Positions 1-8,869 of a stretch of DNA of 13,119 nt are shown here, in pieces. Below the pieces are notes generated by a model. The model was not told the origin of the DNA. It worked only from the letters and a program-made list of their open reading frames with translations, and ran no database searches. A program made the translations under genes and the position numbers. This DNA is from Ichthyophonus hoferi (lineage: Eukaryota > Opisthokonta > Ichthyosporea > Ichthyophonida > Ichthyophonidae): the NCBI GenBank assembly GCA_002751075.1, contig NAOQ01000104.1, forward strand, positions 139,563 through 152,681, read 5' to 3'. Position 1 is the stretch's first letter. The number at the start of each line of letters is the position of its first letter.

Positions 1-600
1 ATAGTATCATACATACTATCATACACCCACATTGAAGTCCATAACGAATATAAACGCAAAAATATTTTTCAAAAAATACATACAACTACACCCATCTATA
101 CATTCACACACCTACAACACTGACTTAACTTATTAATATATTCTCTTTAGTAAACAAACCTTCCATAATACAATGTAATATTATATTATATTACATTATA
201 TTATCTTATATTGTTATATTATTTATATTAAATTAGATTACAATATATTATGTTATATCGTTTTATTTTATATTATATTCTACCATATCATACTCCATTA
301 TATTATTAATAGAATTCTCTTTAGTAAAGAAATCATGCACCCAACCTCTCCTGCATACCATAATAAAGGCATTGATTTTATCGTTCCTTGTATACATTCA
401 TCCTTCTCAGTTTTAACCGTGTTTTTTGTTATATTTTCTTGGGCCAAGGTCACTACATCTTCTATATCCGTGACGGTAACATCACCACCTGTATGTAAAA
501 CATATGTATTTGTACATGTGCACTCATATATATATTAATATATTCATACGTATATATACATATATGGTGTATATATGTACACACAGCTACAGGTAGTGAA
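1..600. repeat. AT-rich simple sequence, no gene
   Basis: TTATATTA-type degenerate repeats fill about 170-305, and TATATA/ACATAT simple sequence fills about 523-582. A 67-codon open frame at 335-538 shows no family similarity and is not called. Confidence 0.7.
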
Positions 601-1490
601 TATACAATTGGAAACACATTAAGTCAAGAATGACAAAAGACCAGTAAGGGTAACAGCATTAGCGTGTTGTAGAGGTAGACAACTACAGCCTTATCACTTG
701 TAGTCAAGTTAAGAACCAAATAAAAGAATATCAAAAGAATATCAATATGCTAGCTATACGACTCTGTGAAATAAAGAACAAAAATAAAAACAAATAATAG
801 GATCGAAAGCGGAAATTTAAATACTAAGAATGTGTTGACAACCACTACAGACCTCGTAAATACGCCACTAGACCAACTAAAGCTGTTCCACAACCCAACT
901 CAATCACTCTTTTCCCCCGTATGTTTTGATCTGGTATAGCTGTCTCAATATATTTTGCCAAGAGGTAGGCCTGATAAGTAGAATAGTGAATAAGGGAAAG
1001 ATCAAGAGAAAGAAAAAGAAATAAAAAGAGTAGACGAAGTGGGAACAGATGTGTTAATAAGTTCTCTCACTCAAGTTTCATCGGCTTAGTACCATAAAAC
1101 GTCCACACTTAAAAAATAAAAAAATAAAATACTAATTGATAATTAAGGTCTGTAATTCTGCTCATCTTCTATTGGTATGTCTCTCCCTACTTTTACAGTT
1201 GTACCTTTTCTCTTTTTCTATCTTAACAATCCATTCATCCTCTCTATCGCTCCGGGCATTAAGCCTTAACGTACCCCATCCCAGACAATATTTCCTGTAT
1301 TCTTCTCTACGGATATCTCAGTTCCTGTCCTCTGTGAGACCTTAAGGTGGTGCCCGCAGAAGGTTGCGGAGAACTCATGCTCTTTCTTTCTTTCCGCGTA
1401 GGGGTTACAGTATTTCCAAGGAACAATTGCCATGTTGGCGTAATATAATAATACAAGGCCCTAGATTATATTGTTAGGGTTGTTATTGTT
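601..1490. other. Intergenic, nothing recognised
   Basis: No coding similarity was seen on either strand. A single A-box-like word (TGGTCTAGTGG, minus strand 865-875) lacks a properly spaced B-box. A short GC-richer patch at about 1345-1405 has no recognisable function. Confidence 0.6.
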
Positions 1491-1492
1491 GC

Positions 1493-1543
<51 letters not shown>
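1493..1543. repeat. (TTA)n microsatellite, about 17 units
   Basis: This is an uninterrupted TAT/TTA trinucleotide run, followed to about 1630 by a degenerate T/A-rich tail of the same flavour (TTATTT, ATTATT, TTAGTATTA). Confidence 0.97.
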
Positions 1544-1544
<1 letters not shown>

Positions 1545-1639
1545 TATTGTTGTTTTTATTCTTCACTATTGTTATAACTGTGATTATTATAACTGTTATT
1601 TTTATTATTTATTAGTATTATTAGTATTAATATGATAAC

Positions 1640-2630
1640 CAGTATTCTTAGTTGTTCTTATTGGTTTAGTTATATAACTTAGTGGCTGTAGATATAGTGG
1701 CACAGTGACTTTTGGTGTAGAATATGTTTCATACCTTTTTACTAAACTAAAACCTTAAGATATCCAGCCATTGTTAGCATTGTCAAATAAAACTACCTGG
1801 GTTGTTAGGAGTATCATTACATAATAGTAGTTTATAGTATACTTTATCCCACGGGCATGATGATTTTGTTGTTTTTCTTAAGTGTACTGGAATAGCTCAC
1901 GTAGAAATGTTATACAACAAAAATTAGTAGCAAGACACAACTATCAAATATATCCTGTAGCAATTATCCTATGTGTAGCGAGGTCCATTCAACAAGGATA
2001 TGCATAGAAAGATGAACCAAAAGTTTGCATCTAAAGGAATTATAAATATGAGTTATTGTGCTGTGTACAGAGTCTAATTCGTTCTATTCGTCTATCAGCT
2101 GCAGTTAGGAGCTTTAATTAAAAACCGGAATGGTTTTACTGCAATATCACTGATTCCATATTGTTATCTACACCGGAGCTTGGAGATGTATATTAGGGTG
2201 GTATCAAGTAACTCAGGTCTCAATAAACTGATCTCGGGTTGAGTTTGTTGAATAACTTAATATGTAGTAAAACTATTAACAATCAAAATCAATGACTAGC
2301 ATTATCATAACTATCACTAGATTGTCTAAATCATTTTTACAATATCTTGTGCCAAATTTCACTTATATTGACACCTTAGCCAACACGAAAAATGGAAGGT
2401 GTTTTATATGCTCTTTCCTATCCCTGTGGGAATCTGAAAGGAGGGCATCTGGACAGCTTCCAAGCAGATCAGCCTTCTGTTTAAGAAAAAAAAAAAGCAG
2501 TTTAACCTTTTCAAAGAGATATCAATTCAAAGGTACAATGTGAATCTTCCGGGTATTTTAAAAATATTATTGAAAACAGAACTAGTATAAGTGTCTGTTT
2601 GGTTTTATTTGTATTTGATTTTAAGAACTA
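1640..2630. other. Intergenic, nothing recognised
   Basis: Neither strand shows a protein family. An 83-codon frame at 2292-2543 is within what chance gives in DNA this AT-rich. A short A-run lies at about 2486-2496. Confidence 0.6.
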
Positions 2631-2710
2631 TCAGTATCTCTATCATCTGAAAATGAATATGGTAATGCTTTATTTATTAACCTTTCCTGAAGCTCACCTT
2701 TTTGGTTGAA

Positions 2711-2983
2711 TTATAAAGAAACCTTTGATTTCTTGGCAGACGGTTTTTTATGGCAAATAAAATAACTGTGATCTGAAACTGGTTGAAAATATTCAGTAAT
2801 TTCATCCTCAGTAGAATAGGTATTAAGATCATATTGTTCTAGTTGACCTTTTAAATTATTATCTGTATTATACAATTTTACCTCGGCAAAAATACATGAC
2901 ATAATATATATTAGAATTTCCAGAAACAAATAAAAAATACGACCATTGTCTGAATAACTCGACGTCAGTTCTTTATTGTTCAT
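2711..2983 (-). other. Unrecognised 90-codon open frame
   Basis: The N-terminal third is hydrophobic (GRIFYLFLEILIYIMSCIF) and the C-terminal part is acidic then lysine-rich (YSTEDEITEYFQPVSD, KKPSAKKSKVSL). No family is recognised and there are no supporting neighbours. A strong donor-like AAAAAG/GTGAGC lies just downstream on the same strand. In DNA of this composition one or two frames of this length are expected by chance in 13 kb, so it is weak. Confidence 0.15.
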
Positions 2984-3128
2984 TTCAGCCCTTCATATAT
3001 ATTTCTTGGTACTTCAAGACTATTCTTTTATGCCATACAATACAAGACCTCTAACCCCTTATTTGGAAGTTTAGTTAGTATGGGAGTATTATATATTGAG
3101 CACATCTATTATAACTATTCCCATGTTA

Positions 3129-3389
3129 TTAACCAGTATCAGAATCTGTGTCAGTTCTAGCGACTTGTCCACAGCTGTCGAAATCTTCAATTGTATATTT
3201 GATAGTAGTTAATTTTGCTGGACCAGCGGCATTAATAATCACTTGATCGGATCTGTCTTTAAGGTACAGTTATTGTGTTACAGGTTCTATAATAAGTCCA
3301 TAAACTGACTCTCTAGCTAACTGGCTGTAGTAATTGTACTCTTATTTTAATTCAGACGGACCCGATGCTTTGATTCTCTTGGGTGCAAA
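3129..3389 (-). other. Coding-like stretch with two internal TAA stops, unrecognised
   Basis: Read on the minus strand, 87 codons give protein-like text (APKRIKASGPSELK, ARESVYGLIIEPVTQ, DQVIINAAGPAKLTTIKYT, EDFDSCGQVARTDTDSDTG) broken by two TAA codons. It could be a decayed host exon or pseudogene, or chance. No family is recognised. Confidence 0.15.
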
Positions 3390-3450
3390 TTATTAAGGGG
3401 AGATCTGCACATTGATTATTCTATATGGGTACTAACGGTGGATTAAACAT

Positions 3451-3480
3451 TACATATATATATATAATATATATAATTAA
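3451..3480. repeat. (TA)n simple repeat
   Basis: This is a TATATATATATATAATATATATA run of low complexity lying about 120 bp left of the transposon. Confidence 0.9.
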
Positions 3481-3602
3481 AGCATTGTTGTACAAGAATT
3501 TTGCATTTTTGCTACTCTTTACCGCGTATGTGTGAGCAGCTCTTTTATTATTGACTTCTATTTTCTTTTATATTTCGTTTTATCGTCGGTACTAACTTTC
3601 TA

Positions 3603-3751
3603 TACCTTTTTATCTTCGTAATAAGAATTTTAATCTACAAAATAGGAATGATAGAAATTTGAATTTTTCAAATTGGAGTTTTAAATTTTCAATATGTGAA
3701 TTTTAAACTTTCGTACGAGAATCATCAAAATATTCAGTAAAAACCAAAAAC
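3603..3751. repeat. Left terminal inverted repeat of the transposon
   Basis: It begins TACCTTTTTATCTTC directly after a TA. It pairs with 4864-5021 on the opposite strand across its whole length but is about 9 bases shorter, with the loss in its middle (near 3650-3680). It keeps only part of the regular sub-repeat spacing seen in the right arm. Confidence 0.88.
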
Positions 3752-3775
3752 TAAGATAAGGCAAAAACAATAAGG

Positions 3776-4800
3776 TCACACAATATTTAAATACAAATTA
3801 GTATCTTCAAGTTCTAAAGAAAGAGCAAAGTATCTATTAACACTCGAAATGCTGGTAACGCAATCAACAACCTCTACATTACCTATCGCCTAGGACATTA
3901 ATGATTCCAATATGCTTAATCTATGCTTGGAAACAAGGAGATTTTCACTATTATTGTTAAGCACAAACTCAATTCTAGACGCCATATTTCTTTTAACATG
4001 GTCCTTAACTTTTAACCAAACTGTTTTTATAGGATTCAACATTGGGCTAAAGGGTCTCATCCTTAAAAAAAGTTTAACCAGGAATTCGGGTTCCAATAAA
4101 AGGGACTTTATTTGGTTATGGCAATTTGCATTATCAATAGCAATAACAGCAGGGGAGCTCTAATTTACTATTGCAGCTCTAAAACAAACTCTCAATCAGT
4201 CCGGAGCACCTTCTCTTGTGAAAAAGTCTCTGTATATTTCATGATATATAAGCCTCATTGTACTTATACAGCCAACTATATGAACATTAGCCCCTCTTGT
4301 GCCGGCTGCAAGAGTATTGGCCCGTAGACCACGTAACGCTCGACCATCACGACGGGATATATGCAGGCTGAAATTGGTCTCATCCATATATAGTATAGGT
4401 TTTCCCTGAGGCAGATATTTCAAAAACTGTTTAACGTAATTGTAATTAGTAATTACATTTCTTTCCCTTGTTAACCTCAGAATTGGCCCTGTTGGATTCA
4501 TTCCTCACAAATTTAACAGTATACAATAAAGATTTTAAATGCTTGCTAACTGTCGTTATTGAAACTACTATACCAAATTAGGCCAAGAAAAATCTTGCTA
4601 ATTCTTTATGAGTTATTCTCAACTTACTCCCAAAACAACTGCCTAAGAAATAGAAAGCTTTTCTGTAATTTTTCTAAACCGACGACCACATCTGGATTCT
4701 TTTCGGTCACCCTCAAGAACCCGGTTATTTTACGTGACCACTCATCTTGTTGGGCTTTTGTAGGGTGCCATGCCGTGAGTTTAGTGTTGTGATTAATTTA
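3776..4800 (-). pseudogene. DDE_3-type Tc1/mariner transposase relic
   Basis: The intact enzyme would cut and rejoin the element at TA sites. Reading right to left: an N-terminal stretch (about 4800-4625) with DEWSRKITGFLRV; a helix-turn-helix-like part (about 4625-4500) with ITHKELARFF and VSITTVSKHLKSLLYTVK; the first catalytic block ILYMDETNFSLHISRRDGRA (Asp codon 4382-4384) followed by TRGANVHIVGCIS; the second block VIAIDNANCH (Asp codon 4133-4135); and a third block PFSPMLNPIKTVW. A C-terminal tail NRYFALSLELEDT ends at a TGA at 3776-3778. The third catalytic residue should be Glu but is Lys (codon 4025-4027), 36 residues after the second Asp. The frame is broken by at least two frameshifts and by several in-frame stops, including a TGA at 4196-4198 where the family usually has Trp and a TAG just after LESLMS. 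No start codon is obvious. It is a dead copy. Confidence 0.9.
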
Positions 4801-4863
4801 TATTTATATTAATTGTTATATAGCTCAATTTTATCTTTTAAAAGCTAATAATGTATCGTGTGC

Positions 4864-5021
4864 GTTTTTGGTTTTTATTAAATATTTTGACGATCCTCAT
4901 ATGGAAGTTTAAATTCACACATTGAAGTTTAAATTTCCTATTTAGAAGATTAAAATTACCATTTAAAAGATTAGCATTCTATTTTGTAGATCAAAATCCT
5001 TATTGTGAAGGTAAAAAAGTC
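4864..5021. repeat. Right terminal inverted repeat with six spaced GAAGTTT-like motifs
   Basis: On the plus strand, related heptamers (GAAGTTT, GAAGTTT, GAAGATT, AAAGATT, GTAGATC, GAAGGTA) start at 4904, 4924, 4945, 4966, 4986 and 5007, spaced 20 or 21 bases apart. Each is followed by an AAAT-rich tail. The arm ends GTAAAAAAGTC just before TA. Confidence 0.88.
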
Positions 5022-5023
5022 TA

Positions 5024-5606
5024 GTTAACATCAATGTTGCGAATACCTTAAATGGAGCCAATCGTAAATATTCAAATCAACTAATCCAACTCATTATCGG
5101 TCACACAGACCCACTAGAATTGTCTGATATTACCATAAGACTTTTATATAACTATGTTCCTATTTAGATGGTGAATTAACCATTTCCTCATTGTTGTAAT
5201 AGTTAGTGTTCATATACTGCATATTATGGCAAGAATATATTTACTTATTGTAGAATGGTATTCGATTAACTAAAATAGAACTAATCACTACATTACCACT
5301 TGCTATCAAAGACCGGCTGTGGTATGCATTTATTCGGCGTTAATGATCTTGTAAGCAGTAATAACATGACTCATTCATTGAACAGGAATGTTATACCAGG
5401 CTTTAACTAAGTGACATCGTAACGTTTTTTCTAAATGTTGAATTTTTTATTATTAAAAAACAACAGGAAAAGTTTCAGTGGACAATTTGGTTTTAACCTA
5501 TATTGGCAGTATTAGTGTCTGTGTAACATTAAAATGAATGGTTGTTTTCAAAACCTCTTTTAGCCGGGCACTATCGTCATAGCCGTTTAAAATATGTACG
5601 GTTGGG
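5024..5606. other. Intergenic, nothing recognised
   Basis: AT-rich sequence between the transposon and repeat copy 1. No open frame of note, no RNA gene and no recognisable repeat were seen. Confidence 0.55.
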
Positions 5607-5791
5607 TGTAAAAACAGAAAATTTAATTGATTTAAGTATTTCTTTATATAGCTATAATTATTTGATATTATTGGAAGTTATTATTACATATATAGCCTGG
5701 GAAAAACGTTAATGCAATCTATTGGTGTTAAATGGGAATCCAATATAATGTCAAAATTGAACCAGCCAATGGTAGAGATCCTGCAACTATA
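5607..5791 (+). repeat. Dispersed repeat, copy 1
   Basis: It aligns along its whole length with 7204-7393 at about 80% by eye, with small indels. Shared landmarks are ATTTAATTGATT, the palindrome TATAGCTATA (5647-5656), TTATTATTACATAT, GCAATCTATTG and ATTGAACCAGCCAATGG. Similarity stops sharply at both ends. The family is not recognised. The 3' part CCAGCCAATGGTAGAGATCC looks a little like a tRNA A-box region, so a SINE is possible. Confidence 0.85.
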
Positions 5792-5797
5792 GACTAA

Positions 5798-6310
5798 TAC
5801 ACCGCACCCATAGACATAGGCGGTAATGTTGACTGCATCTTCCATTGCAGGAATTCTGATTCCAAAGAGATTACACTCAATAGATCCCCCATCCTCACTG
5901 CCAATTTTGCATTTTCATATGTCAGTACCCGAGTTTTCTTGCCCTGATAAGAGAGAGGGTACAGACTGTTTTACTGGGCCAGATGAGGCTCTCAACTACA
6001 TCACTGCAACAGATACGCACCCCTAACAATCTGAGGCAGCCCCCCAATATGGTCAACACCAACAGCCACTCCTACAATTTTGGTCCAACACTTTGGCCTC
6101 CACATATAAAATACCTACTTTGTAACTTTCACATATGAAAAGAATTATAAGGAAGCCTTGAGATCTATTGACAAAATAAATTGGTTCACAGATCTTACAA
6201 TGCTTAATGTGTGTCATACTTGGACACTCATGCCTATAGAGGAAGTTAAAAAAAAACACCACAATCTTTGGAAGTCTATGGGTGGTTCACAAAAAACGAG
6301 ACCAAGCTGA
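5798..6310 (+). other. Higher-GC island with several protein-like short frames, unrecognised
   Basis: Base composition changes right after repeat copy 1. Three plus-strand frames read like protein: 5798-5947 (APIDIGGNVDCIFHC), 5826-6026 (with ATG; SCPDKREGTDCFTGPDEAL) and 6110-6310 (TYEKNYKEALRSIDKINWF, no early ATG, ending in TGA). They lie in different frames and do not join at obvious splice sites. It may be a decayed gene or an unknown mobile-element fragment. No family is recognised. Confidence 0.25.
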
Positions 6311-7090
6311 AGTGATCTCTCAACACAAGGCTCTACTCTATTCTTAAGGAAGCATGTAGATAATAGATAAATACTTTTTTACCATATCCTCTTCTGTCAC
6401 AAGCTTAATCACAGTATGAATACTGATTGCCATTGCAGCAGTGCATTAGTATAAGCTAACTCAGCTTAACATAAGATGGAATATTTTTATGCATTACTTC
6501 TAGCACCGTTATATATGCATCAACCACAATTTATGGGAGATTCAGATTATCCTACGTGGATTTATATATTATCAAAGTGTTTGAATGGTTTACATGTTAG
6601 TGGATTAATATGAAATAAGACCCTAGACTCAGTTCTTTAATCACAAGGCATGTATCCTTTCAACAAGGACCTACGCCTCTACATCTTTCTCAATAACAAT
6701 TGTAAATTGTTACTAAAACTGCTTCTCTATGACCTAGTCGTTAAGTATTTCCATACACGACAAACTGATTAGAACTTTACACATATACTTATAGTTATTT
6801 CTTATTTTTACTACAAATCAATCAAAACGTTGCAAATATGTCGATTAGTTTTCACCATTAAATATATAATACACTTTTTCAAAACAATAATATAGGTTCT
6901 CTTACTATTACTGTTTTCAGTCATCAATATGTTAAAAGCATTGCCAGAAATTTATTTCACTTGCATTATTCAATTATACTATCTCTTTTGATTATTAGGT
7001 GGTAGAAATTTATCATACACATTTTTTACTATAAGGCTAGCTCGTCAATCCTGGTACAGTTGAACCAGTAGGGGATACTTATATAGTGCC
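6311..7090. other. Intergenic, nothing recognised
   Basis: Only a short inverted repeat (TAAGCT...AGCTTA near 6452-6468) stands out. No coding or RNA signal was seen. Confidence 0.55.
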
Positions 7091-7096
7091 CACTGC

Positions 7097-7155
7097 AATT
7101 TCAGTGGTTCAGATCATAGTTACTGCTCATATTGCAAGTTGCAGGGTTTAAAAGC
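7097..7155 (+). repeat. tRNA-like stretch, possible SINE head
   Basis: An A-box-like AATTTCAGTGG at 7097-7107 is followed 48 bases on by a B-box-like GGTTTAAAAGC (7145-7155; consensus GGTTCGAATCC). The piece between contains ACTGCTCATATTGCAAG, reminiscent of a tRNA anticodon arm with a CAT anticodon. The arms no longer pair well, so it is not a working tRNA. Confidence 0.35.
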
Positions 7156-7203
7156 TTTAAGCATCTCTGAATTTTAAATAATTGCGTGTAGTGCAAGTAA
7201 GAA

Positions 7204-7393
7204 TGTTAAAAAAGGATCATTTAATTGATTAAAGTTTTTTTTTTTATAGCTATAATTGTTTAATATTATGGGTAGTTATTATTACATATGTAGGCTTGAA
7301 AAAAATAGTTAGTGCAATCTATTGATGTTAAATGAAAATCCAAAATGATTGATCAAAATTGAACCAGCCAATGGCAGAGGTCCCGCGACCATA
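7204..7393 (+). repeat. Dispersed repeat, copy 2
   Basis: This is the second member of the repeat at 5607-5791, in the same orientation and about 1.6 kb away. It carries a T11 run where copy 1 has a mixed sequence, the same TATAGCTATA palindrome (7245-7254), and the ending CAATGGCAGAGGTCCCGCGA. A tRNA-like stretch (7097-7155) lies just upstream; copy 1 has no such neighbour. Confidence 0.85.
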
Positions 7394-8580
7394 AAATAAC
7401 TCATTTTAAATCATATATTTTGAGGTCCAGATAGCCCATTCCTTACGTAAACATCCTGCCTAAGATAAGTCCTGCTGACTTGCTTAATAAAACAATAACA
7501 TGCCTTAGCATATTTTTATTCTATCTTTACAAAAAGACACGGTAAAGCTCCCTTCAATTCTCTCTCTTTCTAATCAAATCTATACCGCAGGAACGCTCCT
7601 GTTTTTACATATTATTCCCACTAAAGGTTTTAGTTTATCCCCTACCTATCGATAACTATCTAGGTCTACCAGAAGGAGCCAAAAACAATGTACGTCAAAT
7701 GGAGTTTAATACAAAAGATTCCTTTTCTATTTTTAATTGTAAGTATATCTTAAACTAGGCAGGCTGAGGTTGTGAGCTTTATGGTCAATGAAGAACTCAA
7801 CGTGGGCAAGGAGATGAATGAGATAGGCTGAATACCACGTTGAAAGCATGTTGAATTATAAATTATTAACCATCAATAATGTCATGGTATTCAACTTCAA
7901 TAGGGTCTAGAGATTTTATTACTTGTATCTTGTCATCATAATTCAATTGAGACACAGCTCTACTCAGTTAAAAGATACATTATGTAATGTAATTTGAGGA
8001 CAGCATTTTTATTTTTATTGAATCATTTGCTATTGGTCCCCTACGAAGACCTATTGTAGTCCCATCTCTGTTGTGGATCATATCAGGTGCTTGGCTTATT
8101 ACAAGACAATAATACCCTTAGGTTATGGCTAACATACCTAGCCTATTTTGCGTTATGCTGCCACTTACTTTTGCCAATCACATAATTTGTAAGATATTGT
8201 TGGCAGTTCTATGGGAATATCTTTACAACATTTAAAAATACTGCTTTACCTAATACAGAGCAATTATTTATTGTATCGTACTCGAGAAACACGGTATAAT
8301 CTCTACTACTATCCATACACATAATATGTCATATCATGTTAACGTCCTCATCCTTTCTCGGATTAATGCATTAACTGCTGATTGTACCAACTAATTCTGA
8401 AAAATATTTTCACATTCATGATGATTAAAGAGTAAAGATCACGAGGTAGGAGAGTGAAGGGAAGTAGAAAACAAATAATGGAGGCTGGTATAAACATAGT
8501 AAACAAAATTCGCTATATTTCCATCAGATATAAATAATGCATTTTTAATAGGACATAAATGACTATATTAATAAAAAATA
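7394..8580. other. Intergenic; one possible micro-exon at 7688-7738
   Basis: Apart from a 17-codon ATG frame ending at a perfect GTAAGT (7688-7738), nothing is recognisable in this 1.2 kb on either strand. Confidence 0.5.
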
Positions 8581-8581
8581 A

Positions 8582-8707
8582 AACAACAATTTACAACGCT
8601 TAGCCGGGTTCACTGCGATCAGGTTATTCCCCGTCAATGAAAGCAAAGAATACGAGTCAGATCCGTGCGTGGAGCAGAACCAGTATTACCAATCTAGACA
8701 TACATAG
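8582..8707 (+). other. Short GC-elevated island with a 41-codon open frame
   Basis: Local GC rises well above its surroundings. The plus frame includes LAGFTAIRLFPVNESKEYES and DPCVEQNQYYQSRHT. It has no ATG, and a possible acceptor CGCTTAG lies inside its start. The minus strand is also open here, so the coding strand is unclear. No family is recognised. Confidence 0.15.
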
Positions 8708-8805
8708 TTCAATCTAAAATTCTCTTTTTATTATTGGATCAATGAATGAGAAGAATGTGACGTGATATCAAAATAATGTACACCTTATATCTTTCTGGAC
8801 TTAGA

Positions 8806-8859
8806 GCATTTGCAACCAATGCTATACCAGTGCAAGTCAAGTATTATACCACTATGCCA
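8806..8859 (-). repeat. tRNA-like stretch on the minus strand, possible SINE head
   Basis: On the minus strand TGGCATAGTGG (8849-8859) fits the pol III A-box consensus TRGYNNARNGG and runs on as TATAATACTTGACTTGCA, typical of tRNA-derived SINE heads. A B-box-like GGTTGCAAATGC (8806-8817) follows at tRNA-like spacing. There is no matching acceptor stem, so it is not a functional tRNA. Confidence 0.3.
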
Positions 8860-8869
8860 TAAATAAATA

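Larger units (their letters stand above)
3603..5021 (-). mobile_element. Decayed Tc1/mariner-superfamily DNA transposon with long terminal inverted repeats
   Basis: This is a 1419-bp element with one transposase relic on the minus strand. The left terminal repeat spans 3603-3751 and the right 4864-5021. Their outer 43 bases pair at 36 of 43 positions, and the innermost parts also match (AAAAACCAAAAAC at 3739-3751). TA at 3601-3602 and at 5022-5023 fits the TA target duplication of Tc1/mariner insertion. The transposase has the DDE_3-type layout, and the arms end close to the gene on both sides. Divergence of the arms and many lesions in the gene mean it is old and cannot move itself. The ends were set by where arm similarity stops at TA, so they may be off by a base or two. 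Confidence 0.9.

Noticed and set aside
865-875. A-box-like TGGTCTAGTGG on the minus strand as a tRNA or SINE.
   Set aside because: No B-box at tRNA spacing and no stems; one or two such words are expected by chance in this window.
1136-1345. 69-codon plus frame rich in Leu and Ser.
   Set aside because: It is a by-product of a pyrimidine-rich stretch, with no family similarity.
1493-1630. CRISPR-like or coding repeat.
   Set aside because: It is a plain TTA microsatellite with no spacers and no conserved frame.
3912-4327. Plus-strand open frames of 83 and 71 codons.
   Set aside because: They are antisense shadows of the DDE domain of the transposase relic.
4559-4792. 77-codon plus-strand open frame.
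   Set aside because: It is the antisense of the transposase N-terminal stretch, whose minus-strand reading is the one with family features.
3129-6106. In-frame TAA/TAG inside coding-like stretches, suggesting a code with TAA/TAG read as Gln.
   Set aside because: All seven Gln codons in the recognised aminopeptidase exons are CAA or CAG. The transposase also contains a premature TGA, frameshifts and a lost catalytic residue, so ordinary decay explains the stops.
6053-6262. 69-codon minus-strand frame with several Cys residues.
   Set aside because: The plus-strand frame at 6110-6310 reads more like protein, and the minus reading has no recognisable cysteine pattern.
5607-7393. The two direct repeats as long terminal repeats of a retroelement.
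   Set aside because: They lack TG...CA ends and a primer-binding or polypurine site, and nothing between them resembles gag or pol.
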